Source of the DNA: Verrucomicrobiota bacterium
Lineage (GTDB): Bacteria; Verrucomicrobiota; Verrucomicrobiia; Verrucomicrobiales; DEV007
Assembly (NCBI GenBank): GCA_020630975.1
Contig: JAHDID010000009.1
Coordinates: forward strand, 62,001 to 126,000
DNA: 64,000 nucleotides
Direction of reading: 5' to 3'
Shown piece after piece: positions 33,598 to 43,019 of this stretch (its first letter is position 1; every line of letters begins with the position of its first letter). The position numbers and the translations under genes are program-made. Below the pieces are notes generated by a model. The model ran no database searches. It had not been told where the DNA came from and worked only from the letters and a program-made list of their open reading frames with translations.

Positions 33598-35181
33598 ATG
33601 AAAGCTTTGACAGCCCTTTGCTCACTCCTGCTTGCGGCTTTGTTTATCAGCGCGACGAGTGCAGGTGACAAACCCAACGTCATCCTGATCTATGGCGATG
33701 ATGTGGGCTTTGCCGATATCGGGGCAAATGGATCCAAGCTGATCCCTACCCCACATATCGATCGGCTCGCCGCCGAGGGGCTCAACTTCATCGATGGCCA
33801 TTGCCCTGCTGCGACGTGCTCGGCCTCGCGCTACACCATGCTCACCGGCGAGCTCGCCTGGCGCAAAGGCATTGCCATACTCGGGCCTACATCGGCCATG
33901 CCGATCCTACGCGAGACCTACACGCTGCCCCGCGTCTTCAAAGACGCCGGCTATGCGACTGCTGTGATCGGCAAGTGGCACCTCGGTCTAGGTACCGAGG
34001 GCATACCTGTAGACTGGAATGGCGAGGTAAAGCCCGGACCATTGGAGATCGGATTCGACTACAGCTTTCTGCTACCCAATACCAACGACCGCGTCCCATG
34101 CGTCTACCTGGAAAACTACCGTGTGCCTAATCTCGACCCCGACGATCCTATCACGATAGGTGAGCGCATCGATCCGCGCCAGACCGCTTATCCGGATGGC
34201 CGTGAGACACCCGAGGCGATGACCTACTACATGAACTCCCATGGCCACAACCACTCCGTGATCAACGGTATCGGCCGCATCGGCACCATGTTTGGCGGCA
34301 AGTCCGCCCTGTGGAACGACGAGACGATGGGCGATGTCTTTCTCGAAAAGACCGAGGCCTGGATGGATCAACACTTGGAGAAAAACGCCGAGCAGCCCTT
34401 CTTTATGTTTCTGCCTTCGCAGATGATCCACGTCCCCAGGACTCCACACCCTCGCTACCATGGCAAGACAGGGCTCGGCTACCGCGGCGATGCTATGGTG
34501 GAGCTAGATGACAGCGTCGGCACCATCATGAAGATGCTGGAGAAACACGGCATCTCCGATGATACCATGGTGATCTTTTCCAGCGACAATGGCCCCGTCT
34601 ACGACGACGGCTATCAGGATGGCACAGTGGTAAAGACCTCTTCTCAGGAAGTCGACCAAGGCCACGATGGCTCCGGCCCCTACCGTGGCGGCAAATACCA
34701 GATCTACGAAGGCGGCACCCGGGTTCCCTTCATCATTCGCTGGCCAGCCAAGATCAAGCCCGGCACATCCGAGGCTCTAGTATCTCATACCGATTTCATG
34801 GCTAGCTTTGCCCAGCTATTCGGGCAATCTATCCCAGACGGCGCCGCTCCAGATAGCCAGGACACGATGTCTGCGCTCATCGGCGAAGACACCGTCGGCA
34901 ATGAATACATGATCGAAGAAACCCGCAACAATCTCGCCCTGCGAAATGGTGATTGGAAGCTGATCATGACCAAGCCTCGGCCGAAAAAGAAAAAGGCCAA
35001 AAAAGGTAACAACGCACCAGTAGCAGCAACGCCAAAATTCGAGCTTTATCACCTAGGCGACGACATCGCAGAAACCACGAATGTAGCCGAGAAACACCCC
35101 AAGCGATTCGAGGCAATGCAAAAGATGATCCTGTCGATCAGCGAAGGGGAAAGTGTGCGCAGCGTAGTAGGTGCCAAATAA
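33598..35181 (+). CDS. Arylsulfatase A-like sulfatase
   Basis: 527 residues. A signal peptide (ALCSLLLAALFISATSA) is followed by NVILIYGDDVGFADIGANGS (metal site) and the formylglycine motif CSASRYTMLTGELAWRKGI, which has Ala in place of the usual Pro. Later VIGKWHLGLG, MFLPSQMIHVPRTPHPRYHG, FSSDNGPVYDD and GPYRGGKYQIYEGGTRVPFI are typical of the family. A Lys-rich patch (KPRPKKKKAKKGN) near the C-terminus is unusual. Secreted; substrate unknown. Close behind the PhoD-like gene and probably co-transcribed; followed by the class C repeats. Confidence 0.93.
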   Translation: MKALTALCSLLLAALFISATSAGDKPNVILIYGDDVGFADIGANGSKLIPTPHIDRLAAEGLNFIDGHCPAATCSASRYTMLTGELAWRKGIAILGPTSAMPILRETYTLPRVFKDAGYATAVIGKWHLGLGTEGIPVDWNGEVKPGPLEIGFDYSFLLPNTNDRVPCVYLENYRVPNLDPDDPITIGERIDPRQTAYPDGRETPEAMTYYMNSHGHNHSVINGIGRIGTMFGGKSALWNDETMGDVFLEKTEAWMDQHLEKNAEQPFFMFLPSQMIHVPRTPHPRYHGKTGLGYRGDAMVELDDSVGTIMKMLEKHGISDDTMVIFSSDNGPVYDDGYQDGTVVKTSSQEVDQGHDGSGPYRGGKYQIYEGGTRVPFIIRWPAKIKPGTSEALVSHTDFMASFAQLFGQSIPDGAAPDSQDTMSALIGEDTVGNEYMIEETRNNLALRNGDWKLIMTKPRPKKKKAKKGNNAPVAATPKFELYHLGDDIAETTNVAEKHPKRFEAMQKMILSISEGESVRSVVGAK

Positions 35182-35208
35182 CGTGCACACGGAAAAGCTA
35201 AGCTAAAA

Positions 35209-35605
35209 GTGGTGGCGAGTGTCAACGAGTGGGCTGCACAGCCCACGGCCAATGCACCGGCCGCCTCTTCCCTATACCTGACGAAACTCCACTCGCTGAC
35301 GCTCGCTACCACATGCTAGTGCTGTCCGTCAGCTAGTAGGTGAAACGCTAGAAATAGTGGCAGCGAGTGTAAACGAGTGGATAGCGCTGCCCACGGCCAA
35401 TGCGCCGGCCATCTCTTCCCTCTACCTGACGAAACTCCACTCGCTGACGCTCGCTGCCACATGCTAGTGCTGTCCGTCAGCTAGTAGGAGAAACGCTAAA
35501 AGTGGCGGCGAGTGTCAACGAGTGGACAGCACTGCCCACGGCCAATGCACCGTCCACCTCTTCCCTCTACCCGATGAACCCCAACTTGCTAACGCTCGCT
35601 GCCAC
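35209..35605. repeat. Three tandem BIME-like palindromic units, class C (104 bp each)
   Basis: Units at 35209-35312, 35357-35460 and 35502-35605, each 104 bp, with periods of 148 and 145 bp. Every unit begins GTGG(C/T)(A/G)GCGAGTGT and ends with a near inverted copy (GACGCTCGCT(A/G)CCAC), so each can fold into a long stem. The links between units share TGCTAGTGCTGTCCGTCAGC. They lie between two convergent genes and are unrelated to classes A and B. The third unit's right arm is degenerate. Confidence 0.8.
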
Positions 35606-35616
35606 ACTGAGGCAGA

Positions 35617-37011
35617 CTAGGCAATCACATCTTTCATCACCTCTCCGTACACATCGGTGAGGCGGAAGTCGCGGCCGGCGTAGTTGTAGGTGAGGCGGGT
35701 GTGGTCGAGGCCCATGAGATGTAGCATGGTGGCATGCAGATCGTGGATGTGGGTTTTGTTTTCTACGGCCTGGTAGCCATGCTCATCGGTGGCGCCATAG
35801 CGCATACCGCCGCGCACTCCACCACCGGCCATCCAGGCTGAGAAACCTTTGTTGTTGTGATCTCGGCCGTCTTCACCCTGGGCATAAGGAGTGCGACCAA
35901 ACTCTCCACTCCAGATGATCAGAGTGTCCTTGAGCATGTCGCGCTGCTTCAGATCGGCGAGGAGACCTGCGATCGGTTTGTCAGTAGCACCGGTATTGTC
36001 GCGCAGCGCCTGCTCGAGATTGCGGTGCTGATCCCAGCTACCATGTGTGATCTCGATAAATCGAACCCCTGCCTCGGCAAATCGCCGCGCGAGTAGGCAC
36101 TGCCGGCCAAACTTAGCAGTGGCTTCGCTATCGATACCATACAGATTTTTCGTGGCTTGCGACTCCGACTCGATGTCGAGTAGATCAGGTATCTCGGACT
36201 GCATCCGAAAGGCCAACTCAAACGACTCGATGACTCCCTCCACTTGTGGGTTGTGCACCTCCTTATCGATCTTGCCCTGATTGAGAGAGCGAATGAAATC
36301 CAACTGCAATCGCTGCTGCTCCTGACTCAATTTCGAGTTTTGGATATTGGGCATGCTGGCTGCCGAGGTATCGTAGCGCCGCTGTCGCAGGCTACTACCG
36401 ATCGGCGTGCCTTGGTAGATGGCAGGCAGAAATGCTGCACCATAGTTATTGGCACCAGTCGGTGGATTGATGGTGATGAATCCCGGGAGGTTCTGATTTT
36501 CCGTACCGAGACCATATAGTGACCACGCCCCCAACGATGGGCGAACGAATTGAAAATTTCCCGTGTGCAACTGAGCAAAAGCCTGCGGATGACTCGGCAG
36601 ATCGGTATGCATACCATTTACCAAACACAGATCATCTGCATGCTGAGCTAGGTGAGGATACAGCTCGGATATCGGTAGTCCGCTTTGGCCATGTTGTTGG
36701 AACTCAAATGGCGAGCCCAGCCACTTCGCCTCGCCACTGAGCCCAGCGACGCTCCCCGAGTCTTTGTTGAGGCGGGGCTTGTAGTCAAACGTGTCCAAAT
36801 GCGATGGACCACCCTCCATGCAGAGAAAGATCACTCGCTTGGCCGTAGCGGGGAAGTGGGGCTCTTTGGGGGCTAACGGACTAATGGCCGCACTAGCTCG
36901 AGCCGACTGCGACTGCAGAGTGCTCAGACCTGCAAAAGCGGAATAGGCAAACCCGGTCGATAGACTTTTCAGCGCCTGTCGCCGCGATGGAGTGAAAGAG
37001 TGAGAATTCAT
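35617..37011 (-). CDS. DUF1501 family protein, twin-arginine exported (second)
   Basis: 464 residues. Twin-arginine signal TPSRRQALKSLSTGFAYSAF. Core motifs: FLCMEGGPSHLDTFDYKPRL, SLYGLGTENQNLPGFITINP, GRQCLLARRFAEAGVRFIEI, WSGEFGRTPYAQGEDGRDHN and LMGLDHTRLTYNYAGRDFRL. Complete and of normal length. It begins 9 bases after the PSD1 gene at 37021-39567 in the same direction, the standard pair. The family is assumed to act with the cytochrome on an extracellular substrate; enzymatic activity is unproven. Confidence 0.92.
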   Translation of the reverse strand: MNSHSFTPSRRQALKSLSTGFAYSAFAGLSTLQSQSARASAAISPLAPKEPHFPATAKRVIFLCMEGGPSHLDTFDYKPRLNKDSGSVAGLSGEAKWLGSPFEFQQHGQSGLPISELYPHLAQHADDLCLVNGMHTDLPSHPQAFAQLHTGNFQFVRPSLGAWSLYGLGTENQNLPGFITINPPTGANNYGAAFLPAIYQGTPIGSSLRQRRYDTSAASMPNIQNSKLSQEQQRLQLDFIRSLNQGKIDKEVHNPQVEGVIESFELAFRMQSEIPDLLDIESESQATKNLYGIDSEATAKFGRQCLLARRFAEAGVRFIEITHGSWDQHRNLEQALRDNTGATDKPIAGLLADLKQRDMLKDTLIIWSGEFGRTPYAQGEDGRDHNNKGFSAWMAGGGVRGGMRYGATDEHGYQAVENKTHIHDLHATMLHLMGLDHTRLTYNYAGRDFRLTDVYGEVMKDVIA

Positions 37012-37020
37012 ATCGATGAT

Positions 37021-39567
37021 TTAATTCACGTAAAGAAATTCGGCCGAAGCGAATAGTGCGTGGCAAAAATTGGTCAGCGCCTCATGGTAGGCAGCGGTCT
37101 CATCTGAGCTGCCGGTTAGTTTGGCTAGCTCTAGCGATTTGCGAAAGAAGGTACCGGCTTTGTGCATCTCATCCGCCGTGCCTGATCGACCGTAGATTAG
37201 CTGAAACGCAGCATCACCACGTTTGCCTCGCTCGATCTGGTCATCCTCGATCAGGCGAGTCGCCATAGCTTCTGCCTGAGCACGGACAAACTCGCTATTC
37301 ATCAAAAACAACGCCTGCGATGGCACTGTGGTGGTTTCGCGCTTGCCGACAGCCATACTCGGATCGGCGAAGTCGAACACATCTAGCGAATCGGGCACCT
37401 GCTTGCGGACGATAGGTAGATAGACGGAGCGGTGCGAACTGGTCGCCTCAAAGCCATAGATATCCGCCGAGCCTCCAGTAAACAAATTGCGGCTCTGCTC
37501 AGCGATGACGGAGCCATAGGGTGCCTCGATCTCTAGTTTGCCACTAAAGGCTAGTATTGAGTCGCGGATCGACTCCGCATCGAGCCGACGCTTGTCAGCA
37601 CGCCAGCGCAGTGCATTATCCGGGTCGGTGCTAAAAGCCGCACTCTCGAAGTCGGAACTCAGCTGATAGGTGCGCGATAGCACGATATCGCGGATCAGCC
37701 CTTTCACCGACCAGTCCTGATCGATAAACCGCAGCGCCAAATGGTCGAGCAGCTCTGGGTGACTCGGAGCTTTGCCGGTAGCACCAAAGTTATCCACACT
37801 AGCGACGATGCCATTGCCCATCAGATGCATCCACACACGATTCACCATGACGCGTGCTGTGAGCGGATTGTCCGGCGAGGCGATCCACTTGGCCAGATCG
37901 AGTCTCCCCGAGCGATCATCACCGAGAGTCTGACTGGCAGCATCCGTCTCCGATGATAGGACCTGTAGAAAGCCACGCGGCACCTCATCTCTAGCTAGTG
38001 CCACCTCGCCTCGCACGAGAAACTGGGCATCCGCTATGGTTTCGCTATCGGTCACGCCCATCGCTAGAGCGATCGGTTTGCCATCCTCATCGTAGGTATG
38101 GATTTCTTTCTCGAGCATAGTGATCACGTGGTTTAGCTGCAGCAGCTTGCGCCGCTGTTCGGCATTGGGCCCCTGGCCACCATCGCGACGGGCGCGGAAG
38201 AGCTCGCCTTTGATCTCCTCGATACGTTCCTGAGCGCGTCGCAGCTGGAGCTTCTTATCCGCCATGCCTTCCTCTGTCAGCGGCTCAAAGGCAAAGCGCG
38301 TCTCCTGGATCGGCAGCTCGATCAGCTCAGAGGCATGGCGATTTTGCACCGAGGAGTAGGTGCCGTACCAGGTATCGCTACTCAGAAAGATGCCCGCCAT
38401 CGCATAGTAATCCGACTGCGGGATAGGATCGAACTTGTGGTCATGGCAGCGTGCGCAGGAGATCGAGGTGCCTAGCATCGCCTTGCCCAGAGTCTGTAGC
38501 TGCTCGTCGACTAGGTCGTAGCGAAACTGCTTTTCACTCTTCAGATTCAGCTGCTTCGAGCCGAGCGCGAGAAACCCCGTGCCGATCACCTGCTGGGCGC
38601 GCACCTGCTTGTCCGGCGAGCTCATCTGATCGCCTGCGATCTGCTCGGTGAGAAAGGTGTCGTAAGGTTTGTCTTCGTTAAAGCTTTTGATCACATAGTC
38701 GCGGTAGCGCCATGCTTCGGGGTAAAAGACGACATTCACATCTTTGCCATTGGTCTCGGCATAGCGAGCCACATCTAGCCAGTGGCGCCCCCAGCGCTCG
38801 CCGAACTGTGGCGAAGCCAGTAGACCATCCACTACCTCGGCTATAGCTGCCGACCTGTCCGTGGCACAAGCCTCGACGAATGCGGCTACGGCATCCGGCT
38901 GAGGCGGCAGGCCGATCAAGTCGTAGTGCAGTCTGCGCAGCAGAGTCGCAGGATCGGCATCAGCCACTGGCTCGATACCTGCCTGCTGTAGAGATGTGTA
39001 GACATAGCGATCGATATCGGTAGCGGGCCACGAGCCTGCAGGAAACTGCGGTGCCACCCCAGCCTCAGGCGGGCGATACGCCCAAAACTCTCGCCCGGCC
39101 TCGATATCGATGACCGAGGTGATGATGCCTGCGCTGTCCGACTTCCGAGGATCGGGCGCACCCATCTCGATCCAACGGCGAAAGTCGGCGATCTCCGATG
39201 CCTCCAGCTTATACTTTGGGGGCATCTCCAGCGACGAGTCTGTATAACTGATCGCAGCCATCAGCAGGCTTTTTTCGGCATCGCCAGGGACAAGTGCTGG
39301 TCCACTATCCCCACCCAGTAGAGTCGCCTCGCGAGTGTCGAGCAGCAGCCCTCCTTTCGATTTCTCCGCCTCCTGAGAGTGGCACTCGTAACAGTGTTTG
39401 ATCAGAGCCGGACGTATCTTTGCTTCAAAAAAATCAATACCAGCCGAGTCGGCCTGGCTATACACCTGGCCGACACACACAGACATCAATATCAGCAGAA
39501 TTCCTGCACTAACCCCACTCTGCCATCTCACCTGCAGCCAGAGATCCTCGACCCTCGTCCTGATCAT
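37021..39567 (-). CDS. PSD1-type cytochrome protein (PSCyt1-DUF1549-DUF1553, second)
   Basis: About 848 residues; start chosen at MIRTRVEDL (an ATG nine codons upstream is possible). Signal segment SAGILLILMSVCVGQVYSQA. PSCyt1 heme site HCYECHSQEAEKSKGGLLLD, then DUF1549 (VARYAETNGKDVNVVFYPEA, SFNEDKPYDTFLTEQIAGDQ, CARCHDHKFDPIPQSDYYAM) and DUF1553 (MVNRVWMHLMGNGIV, PSHPELLDHLALRFIDQDW). It ends NFCHALFASAEFLYVN, normal for the family. Upstream partner of the DUF1501 gene. The signal peptide here is uninterrupted, unlike that of the PSD1 gene at 7434. Confidence 0.93.
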   Translation of the reverse strand: MIRTRVEDLWLQVRWQSGVSAGILLILMSVCVGQVYSQADSAGIDFFEAKIRPALIKHCYECHSQEAEKSKGGLLLDTREATLLGGDSGPALVPGDAEKSLLMAAISYTDSSLEMPPKYKLEASEIADFRRWIEMGAPDPRKSDSAGIITSVIDIEAGREFWAYRPPEAGVAPQFPAGSWPATDIDRYVYTSLQQAGIEPVADADPATLLRRLHYDLIGLPPQPDAVAAFVEACATDRSAAIAEVVDGLLASPQFGERWGRHWLDVARYAETNGKDVNVVFYPEAWRYRDYVIKSFNEDKPYDTFLTEQIAGDQMSSPDKQVRAQQVIGTGFLALGSKQLNLKSEKQFRYDLVDEQLQTLGKAMLGTSISCARCHDHKFDPIPQSDYYAMAGIFLSSDTWYGTYSSVQNRHASELIELPIQETRFAFEPLTEEGMADKKLQLRRAQERIEEIKGELFRARRDGGQGPNAEQRRKLLQLNHVITMLEKEIHTYDEDGKPIALAMGVTDSETIADAQFLVRGEVALARDEVPRGFLQVLSSETDAASQTLGDDRSGRLDLAKWIASPDNPLTARVMVNRVWMHLMGNGIVASVDNFGATGKAPSHPELLDHLALRFIDQDWSVKGLIRDIVLSRTYQLSSDFESAAFSTDPDNALRWRADKRRLDAESIRDSILAFSGKLEIEAPYGSVIAEQSRNLFTGGSADIYGFEATSSHRSVYLPIVRKQVPDSLDVFDFADPSMAVGKRETTTVPSQALFLMNSEFVRAQAEAMATRLIEDDQIERGKRGDAAFQLIYGRSGTADEMHKAGTFFRKSLELAKLTGSSDETAAYHEALTNFCHALFASAEFLYVN

Positions 39568-39680
39568 ACAAGTTTTACTAACTCCGCTACCCAATCAAAG
39601 TTCCGCGACAACCCTCCCTATTTTTAAATAGGCACGCAGAGCTATCCAAGAAGCCTAGCTGGCAGAAGAAAAGAGCACAC

Positions 39681-40091
39681 TCACACCGAATAAGCCGCCA
39701 CCACATCCTCTGGGATCTCGGTGGCTCGACCGCTCTTCAGGCTGACCATGGTGTAGGCGATCCAACCATCGGCGACTAGCTTGTTGTTTTCTTTACGCCG
39801 TATGGCGAACTCGATCTTGCAGCCTTTACCGCCGATCTCTGATATAGCGGTCTGAACGATGGCGGTATCGCCTAGTACTAACTGGCGCTTGTGCTCGATA
39901 TGAGTGGTCTTTACATACCAGCTGTAGCCTCGCTCGATAAAATCTGCCATCGGCATGCGGTAGCAGCGCTCCATCTGATCGTAGCGTGCTGTCAGTACAT
40001 AGTCGAGGTAGCGCGTGTTGTGCACGTGCTGATTCATATCGATATCGTCGGGACGGACGATGACCTCTGTCTCGAATGTGGAAAAACTCAT
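39681..40091 (-). CDS. Acyl-CoA thioesterase, hot-dog fold (4HBT/YbgC-FadM type)
   Basis: 136 residues. RPDDIDMNQHVHNTRYLDYV is the hot-dog active-site helix with the catalytic Asp (YbgC/FadM group). Strand GDTAIVQTAISEIGGKGCKI and AYTMVSLKSGRATEIPEDV complete the fold. Hydrolyses acyl-CoA; chain length cannot be told. It starts 12 bases after the hemB stop in the same direction, so the two are probably co-transcribed, though no metabolic link is obvious. Confidence 0.9.
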   Translation of the reverse strand: MSFSTFETEVIVRPDDIDMNQHVHNTRYLDYVLTARYDQMERCYRMPMADFIERGYSWYVKTTHIEHKRQLVLGDTAIVQTAISEIGGKGCKIEFAIRRKENNKLVADGWIAYTMVSLKSGRATEIPEDVVAAYSV

Positions 40092-40103
40092 AGCGGTGAG
40101 ACC

Positions 40104-41093
40104 CTAGCCGAATTTAGCCGCTAAAGATTTCGCGAAGTAGGTGAGAATCATATCTGCTCCAGCACGCTTGATGCCGAGCACCGATTCCATAGCGACCTTT
40201 TCTTCATCGATCCAGCCATCCTTAGCAGCAGACTTGATCATCAGATACTCGCCACTGACCTGATACGCCGCGATCGGCAGCTCGATGGCTTCGCGCATGC
40301 GATGAATGATATCTAAGTATGGCCCCGCCGGCTTGACCATCAGCATATCGGCACCCTCCTCTGCATCGATCAAAGCTTCGCGGATCGCTTCGCGGGCGTT
40401 GGCAGGATCCATCTGGTAGGTCTTCTTATCGCCAGCCTTGGGAGCGGAGTCGAGCGCACCACGGAAGGGGCCGTAATACCCAGAGGCGTACTTGGCAGTG
40501 TAGCTGAGTATCGACACCTCGCTAAAACCCGCCTCATCGAGAGCAGCCCGGATCGCCGCGACCCGGCCATCCATCATATCACTCGGCGATACGATGTCGG
40601 CCCCAGCTCTAGCATGGCAGAGCGCCTGCTGGCAGAGGATATCGACTGTCTCGTCGTTGAGGATTTTGATGTCGCCATCTGGACTGGTCTCGACGATACC
40701 ATCGTGCCCGGCAGAATTGTAAGGATCTAGAGCCACATCGGTGATCACGACCACCTCAGGGTGAGCCGCCTTGATCGCAGCGATAGCACGAGGCACCAGC
40801 CCTTCGGCATTGTGACACTCCTCCGCGAGAGGGGTCTTGAGACTTTCATCGATAGCCGGAAACAAAACGACCGATCGCACTCCTACCGCCACAGCTTCGC
40901 CCACTTCTTTCACCAGACCGTCCAGACTCCAGCGCGTGCAGCCAGGCATCGACTCGATAGGCTCGTCCACCGTGCCTTCCTGAAGAAAGAGCGGATAGAT
41001 CAGATCCTCGGGACGGAGCTGAGTCTCGCGCACCAGACCTCTCACGGCTGGGGACTTGCGATTGCGACGAGGGCGGATGGGTAAGCTAGGCAT
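40104..41093 (-). CDS. hemB: Delta-aminolevulinic acid dehydratase (porphobilinogen synthase)
   Basis: Condenses two 5-aminolevulinate molecules to porphobilinogen in heme biosynthesis. The Schiff-base lysines are Lys201 (SYTAKYASGYYGPFR) and Lys254 (MLMVKPAGPYLD). The three cysteines that bind zinc in the E. coli and human enzymes are replaced by Ala121, Asp123 and Asp131 (TDVALDPYNSAGHDG), the pattern of the Mg-dependent, zinc-free class. Length 329 is normal. It supplies heme for the many c-type cytochromes in the window. No Shine-Dalgarno sequence before the ATG. Confidence 0.97.
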   Translation of the reverse strand: MPSLPIRPRRNRKSPAVRGLVRETQLRPEDLIYPLFLQEGTVDEPIESMPGCTRWSLDGLVKEVGEAVAVGVRSVVLFPAIDESLKTPLAEECHNAEGLVPRAIAAIKAAHPEVVVITDVALDPYNSAGHDGIVETSPDGDIKILNDETVDILCQQALCHARAGADIVSPSDMMDGRVAAIRAALDEAGFSEVSILSYTAKYASGYYGPFRGALDSAPKAGDKKTYQMDPANAREAIREALIDAEEGADMLMVKPAGPYLDIIHRMREAIELPIAAYQVSGEYLMIKSAAKDGWIDEEKVAMESVLGIKRAGADMILTYFAKSLAAKFG

Positions 41094-41126
41094 GGCAGAT
41101 CATTCGAGTCGTTTTCGGAAAGAAAC

Positions 41127-41160
41127 AAAAAAAGCGCACTAACACAAGGCCAGTGCGCTT
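41127..41160 (-). terminator. Rho-independent terminator of the bactofilin gene
   Basis: On the minus strand AAGCGCACT-loop-AGTGCGCTT is followed by a T run (41125-41131 complement). It lies 24 bases past the bactofilin stop, and before hemB. Confidence 0.85.
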
Positions 41161-41183
41161 CTCTTTTAGAAAATCGGGTTTTG

Positions 41184-41576
41184 CTAGGATTTAGCAGGCT
41201 GCTGTGCGCCACTGCGAGCGGGGGCTGCAGATGATGCGGCTGGCTTGCCAGCAGCTGGCTGGGCGGCCTGCTTACCTACGCGGCACTGACCTGTCAGCGA
41301 TGCGCCTTCCTCCATCTGGAGGCTTACTGTAGCGACTGAACCTGAAATCTCGGAAGAAGGAGTGAGTCTGCAGGTTGCGAACTCGCCGCTACCATCGATT
41401 CTACCCTCTACGACCGCCGTCTCAGCTTTCACGTTTCCGACGCAGTTGGCGTTCTTGCCGATCACGACGCTACCTTTGGAGTTTATGTTGCCTTTGATGG
41501 CTCCATCAAAAATCAAATCGGTGGAGCAGTTGATGTCCCCTTCGATTTCTATATCACTAGCTAAATGGCTGCTCAC
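41184..41576 (-). CDS. Bactofilin (polymer-forming cytoskeletal protein)
   Basis: 130 residues. The start is GTG (41576). The repeated short beta pattern DIEIEGDINCSTDLIFDGAI...KGNINSKGSVVIGKN...GNVKAETAVVEGRIDGSG is the right-handed beta-helix of the bactofilin (DUF583) family, which polymerises and organises cell shape or surface machinery. The last 35 residues are Ala/Pro-rich and disordered (PAAGKPAASSAAPARSGAQ). Followed by a clear terminator. A 9-bp hairpin lies upstream at 41620-41645. Confidence 0.92.
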   Translation of the reverse strand: MSSHLASDIEIEGDINCSTDLIFDGAIKGNINSKGSVVIGKNANCVGNVKAETAVVEGRIDGSGEFATCRLTPSSEISGSVATVSLQMEEGASLTGQCRVGKQAAQPAAGKPAASSAAPARSGAQQPAKS

Positions 41577-41619
41577 GGTATTATATGGTTAGGTGTTATG
41601 TGTGTAAGTAAGGTCTCTG

Positions 41620-41645
41620 AGAGAATGAATCCCCCGTCATTCTCT
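41620..41645. promoter_or_regulatory. Perfect hairpin between divergent bactofilin and TPR-like genes
   Basis: AGAGAATGA (41620-41628) and TCATTCTCT (41637-41645) are perfect complements with an 8-base loop. About 45-70 bases upstream of the bactofilin GTG. Could be an operator or a leader structure. Confidence 0.4.
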
Positions 41646-41801
41646 AAAACGACCATAGTAAAACATCCCTCAGCGTCAAACGTTTAAAAATTTCAGATCT
41701 TCTGATATTCGAGCGCTGCTGGTCTGTTGCCTTTCGACGATCTGATGCCAAGGTTTCTTAGCCGAAGTTGATAAATTTCCGCCTTATTCCTCATCTGCCG
41801 C

Positions 41802-42968
41802 ATGGCTTCCAAGATATTAACCAAAAATTCAAGACTCAGCTCCGCATTCCTCAATGCGATGTCGATCGCTGGATTTTTGACGGCTGTCATGGTCTGCAGC
41901 CTGCTATACGCGATGATCACTCGGCATCCCCCGCTGGCCTCAGCCACCCCAGCAGCAGCACCTGCAGAGCTACCCACCATCGGCACTAGCACGACTCTAC
42001 CGCCTGTCATCGAGCCCCAGACACCTGCCACCGAGACACCACCCGCCAGCCCAGATCCGATCCCCACAGCGGCCCCAGATCCGACACCTGAGGTGAAACC
42101 CAAGCCAGTGCTGACTCCTATCTCGCGCATGATGATACCGGACCTGAGCCAGATAGCCGACGATCCCGCCACCAAGATCGACGACTGGCTAGTGGCCAAA
42201 TACGTCGAGGGCGGTGCCACAGAGCGCCAGCAGGGCAATTTACAGAAATCTCTCGAGACCCTGCTCAGCGCCGAGCAGAACCTGCCTCATCACCCCCGGA
42301 TACTCAGCGAGATCGCCACGACCTACATGCACATCGGCGATCAGACCAAGGCACAGAGCTATTGGCAGAGTGTCGTCGATGAAGGCGCGATCGTGTCTGG
42401 ACCCTACTATCAGGTGGCAGAGAAAGTCCTGCGCGGGGAGAACCCAAGCCTGCGCAACTACCGACGGGGACAAACCCTGCAACTGGGACAGATCTCCGAG
42501 CTGAAGACCCCAGCATCGGCAGATGGGGAGTGGGTCACTCTAAAAATTCCTATACATGCCAACCCCGATGTGAGACCCTCTGCCTCTCTGCTCAACCTGA
42601 AAGTCGACTTCTTCGATCTGATCAATGGCAAGACCCCAGGCCCTACCATAGCCAAGATCGACAAGGAGCTGACCAGTATGCCGTATGACTGGCGAGACAA
42701 TTTGGTTGAACAAATTGAGGTGATATATCACCTACCTATATTATCAGTAGCCCAAAGAAAGATTCAAGGAGACCGAGCCTACTACGGCTACAGCGTCAAA
42801 TTGTACTATGACAACCAGATCCAAGACAGCGTGGTATCCGACGATTCTCTCCGAGAGTTTCGCTTCCCCACGGCGCCAGTCAGCCCAGCTCCGGCCCCGG
42901 CAGCTGCGCCTGCTATGCAGCCCTCTGTGCGTGGACCAGACACCTCTCTCTTTCCGATAAACCGCTGA
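41802..42968 (+). CDS. Membrane-anchored Pro-rich protein with TPR-like domain
   Basis: 388 residues. A single membrane segment (AFLNAMSIAGFLTAVMVCSLLY, about 15-36) is followed by a long Pro/Ala/Thr-rich linker (45-105), a TPR-like helical domain (RQQGNLQKSLETLLSAEQNL, LSEIATTYMHIGDQTKAQSY) and a beta-rich C-terminal region (EWVTLKIPIHANPDVRPSAS, YYGYSVKLYYDNQIQDSV). The tail is again Pro/Ala-rich. It is probably periplasmic apart from the anchor. The next gene, the receiver-pseudokinase-FGE fusion, begins 51 bases downstream and has the same linker style, so the two may act together. Confidence 0.65.
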   Translation: MASKILTKNSRLSSAFLNAMSIAGFLTAVMVCSLLYAMITRHPPLASATPAAAPAELPTIGTSTTLPPVIEPQTPATETPPASPDPIPTAAPDPTPEVKPKPVLTPISRMMIPDLSQIADDPATKIDDWLVAKYVEGGATERQQGNLQKSLETLLSAEQNLPHHPRILSEIATTYMHIGDQTKAQSYWQSVVDEGAIVSGPYYQVAEKVLRGENPSLRNYRRGQTLQLGQISELKTPASADGEWVTLKIPIHANPDVRPSASLLNLKVDFFDLINGKTPGPTIAKIDKELTSMPYDWRDNLVEQIEVIYHLPILSVAQRKIQGDRAYYGYSVKLYYDNQIQDSVVSDDSLREFRFPTAPVSPAPAPAAAPAMQPSVRGPDTSLFPINR

Positions 42969-43019
42969 CCTTCAACACACTTCTTGCCAATCCACCTGCC
43001 ATTTTGCTAAACACTTTTT

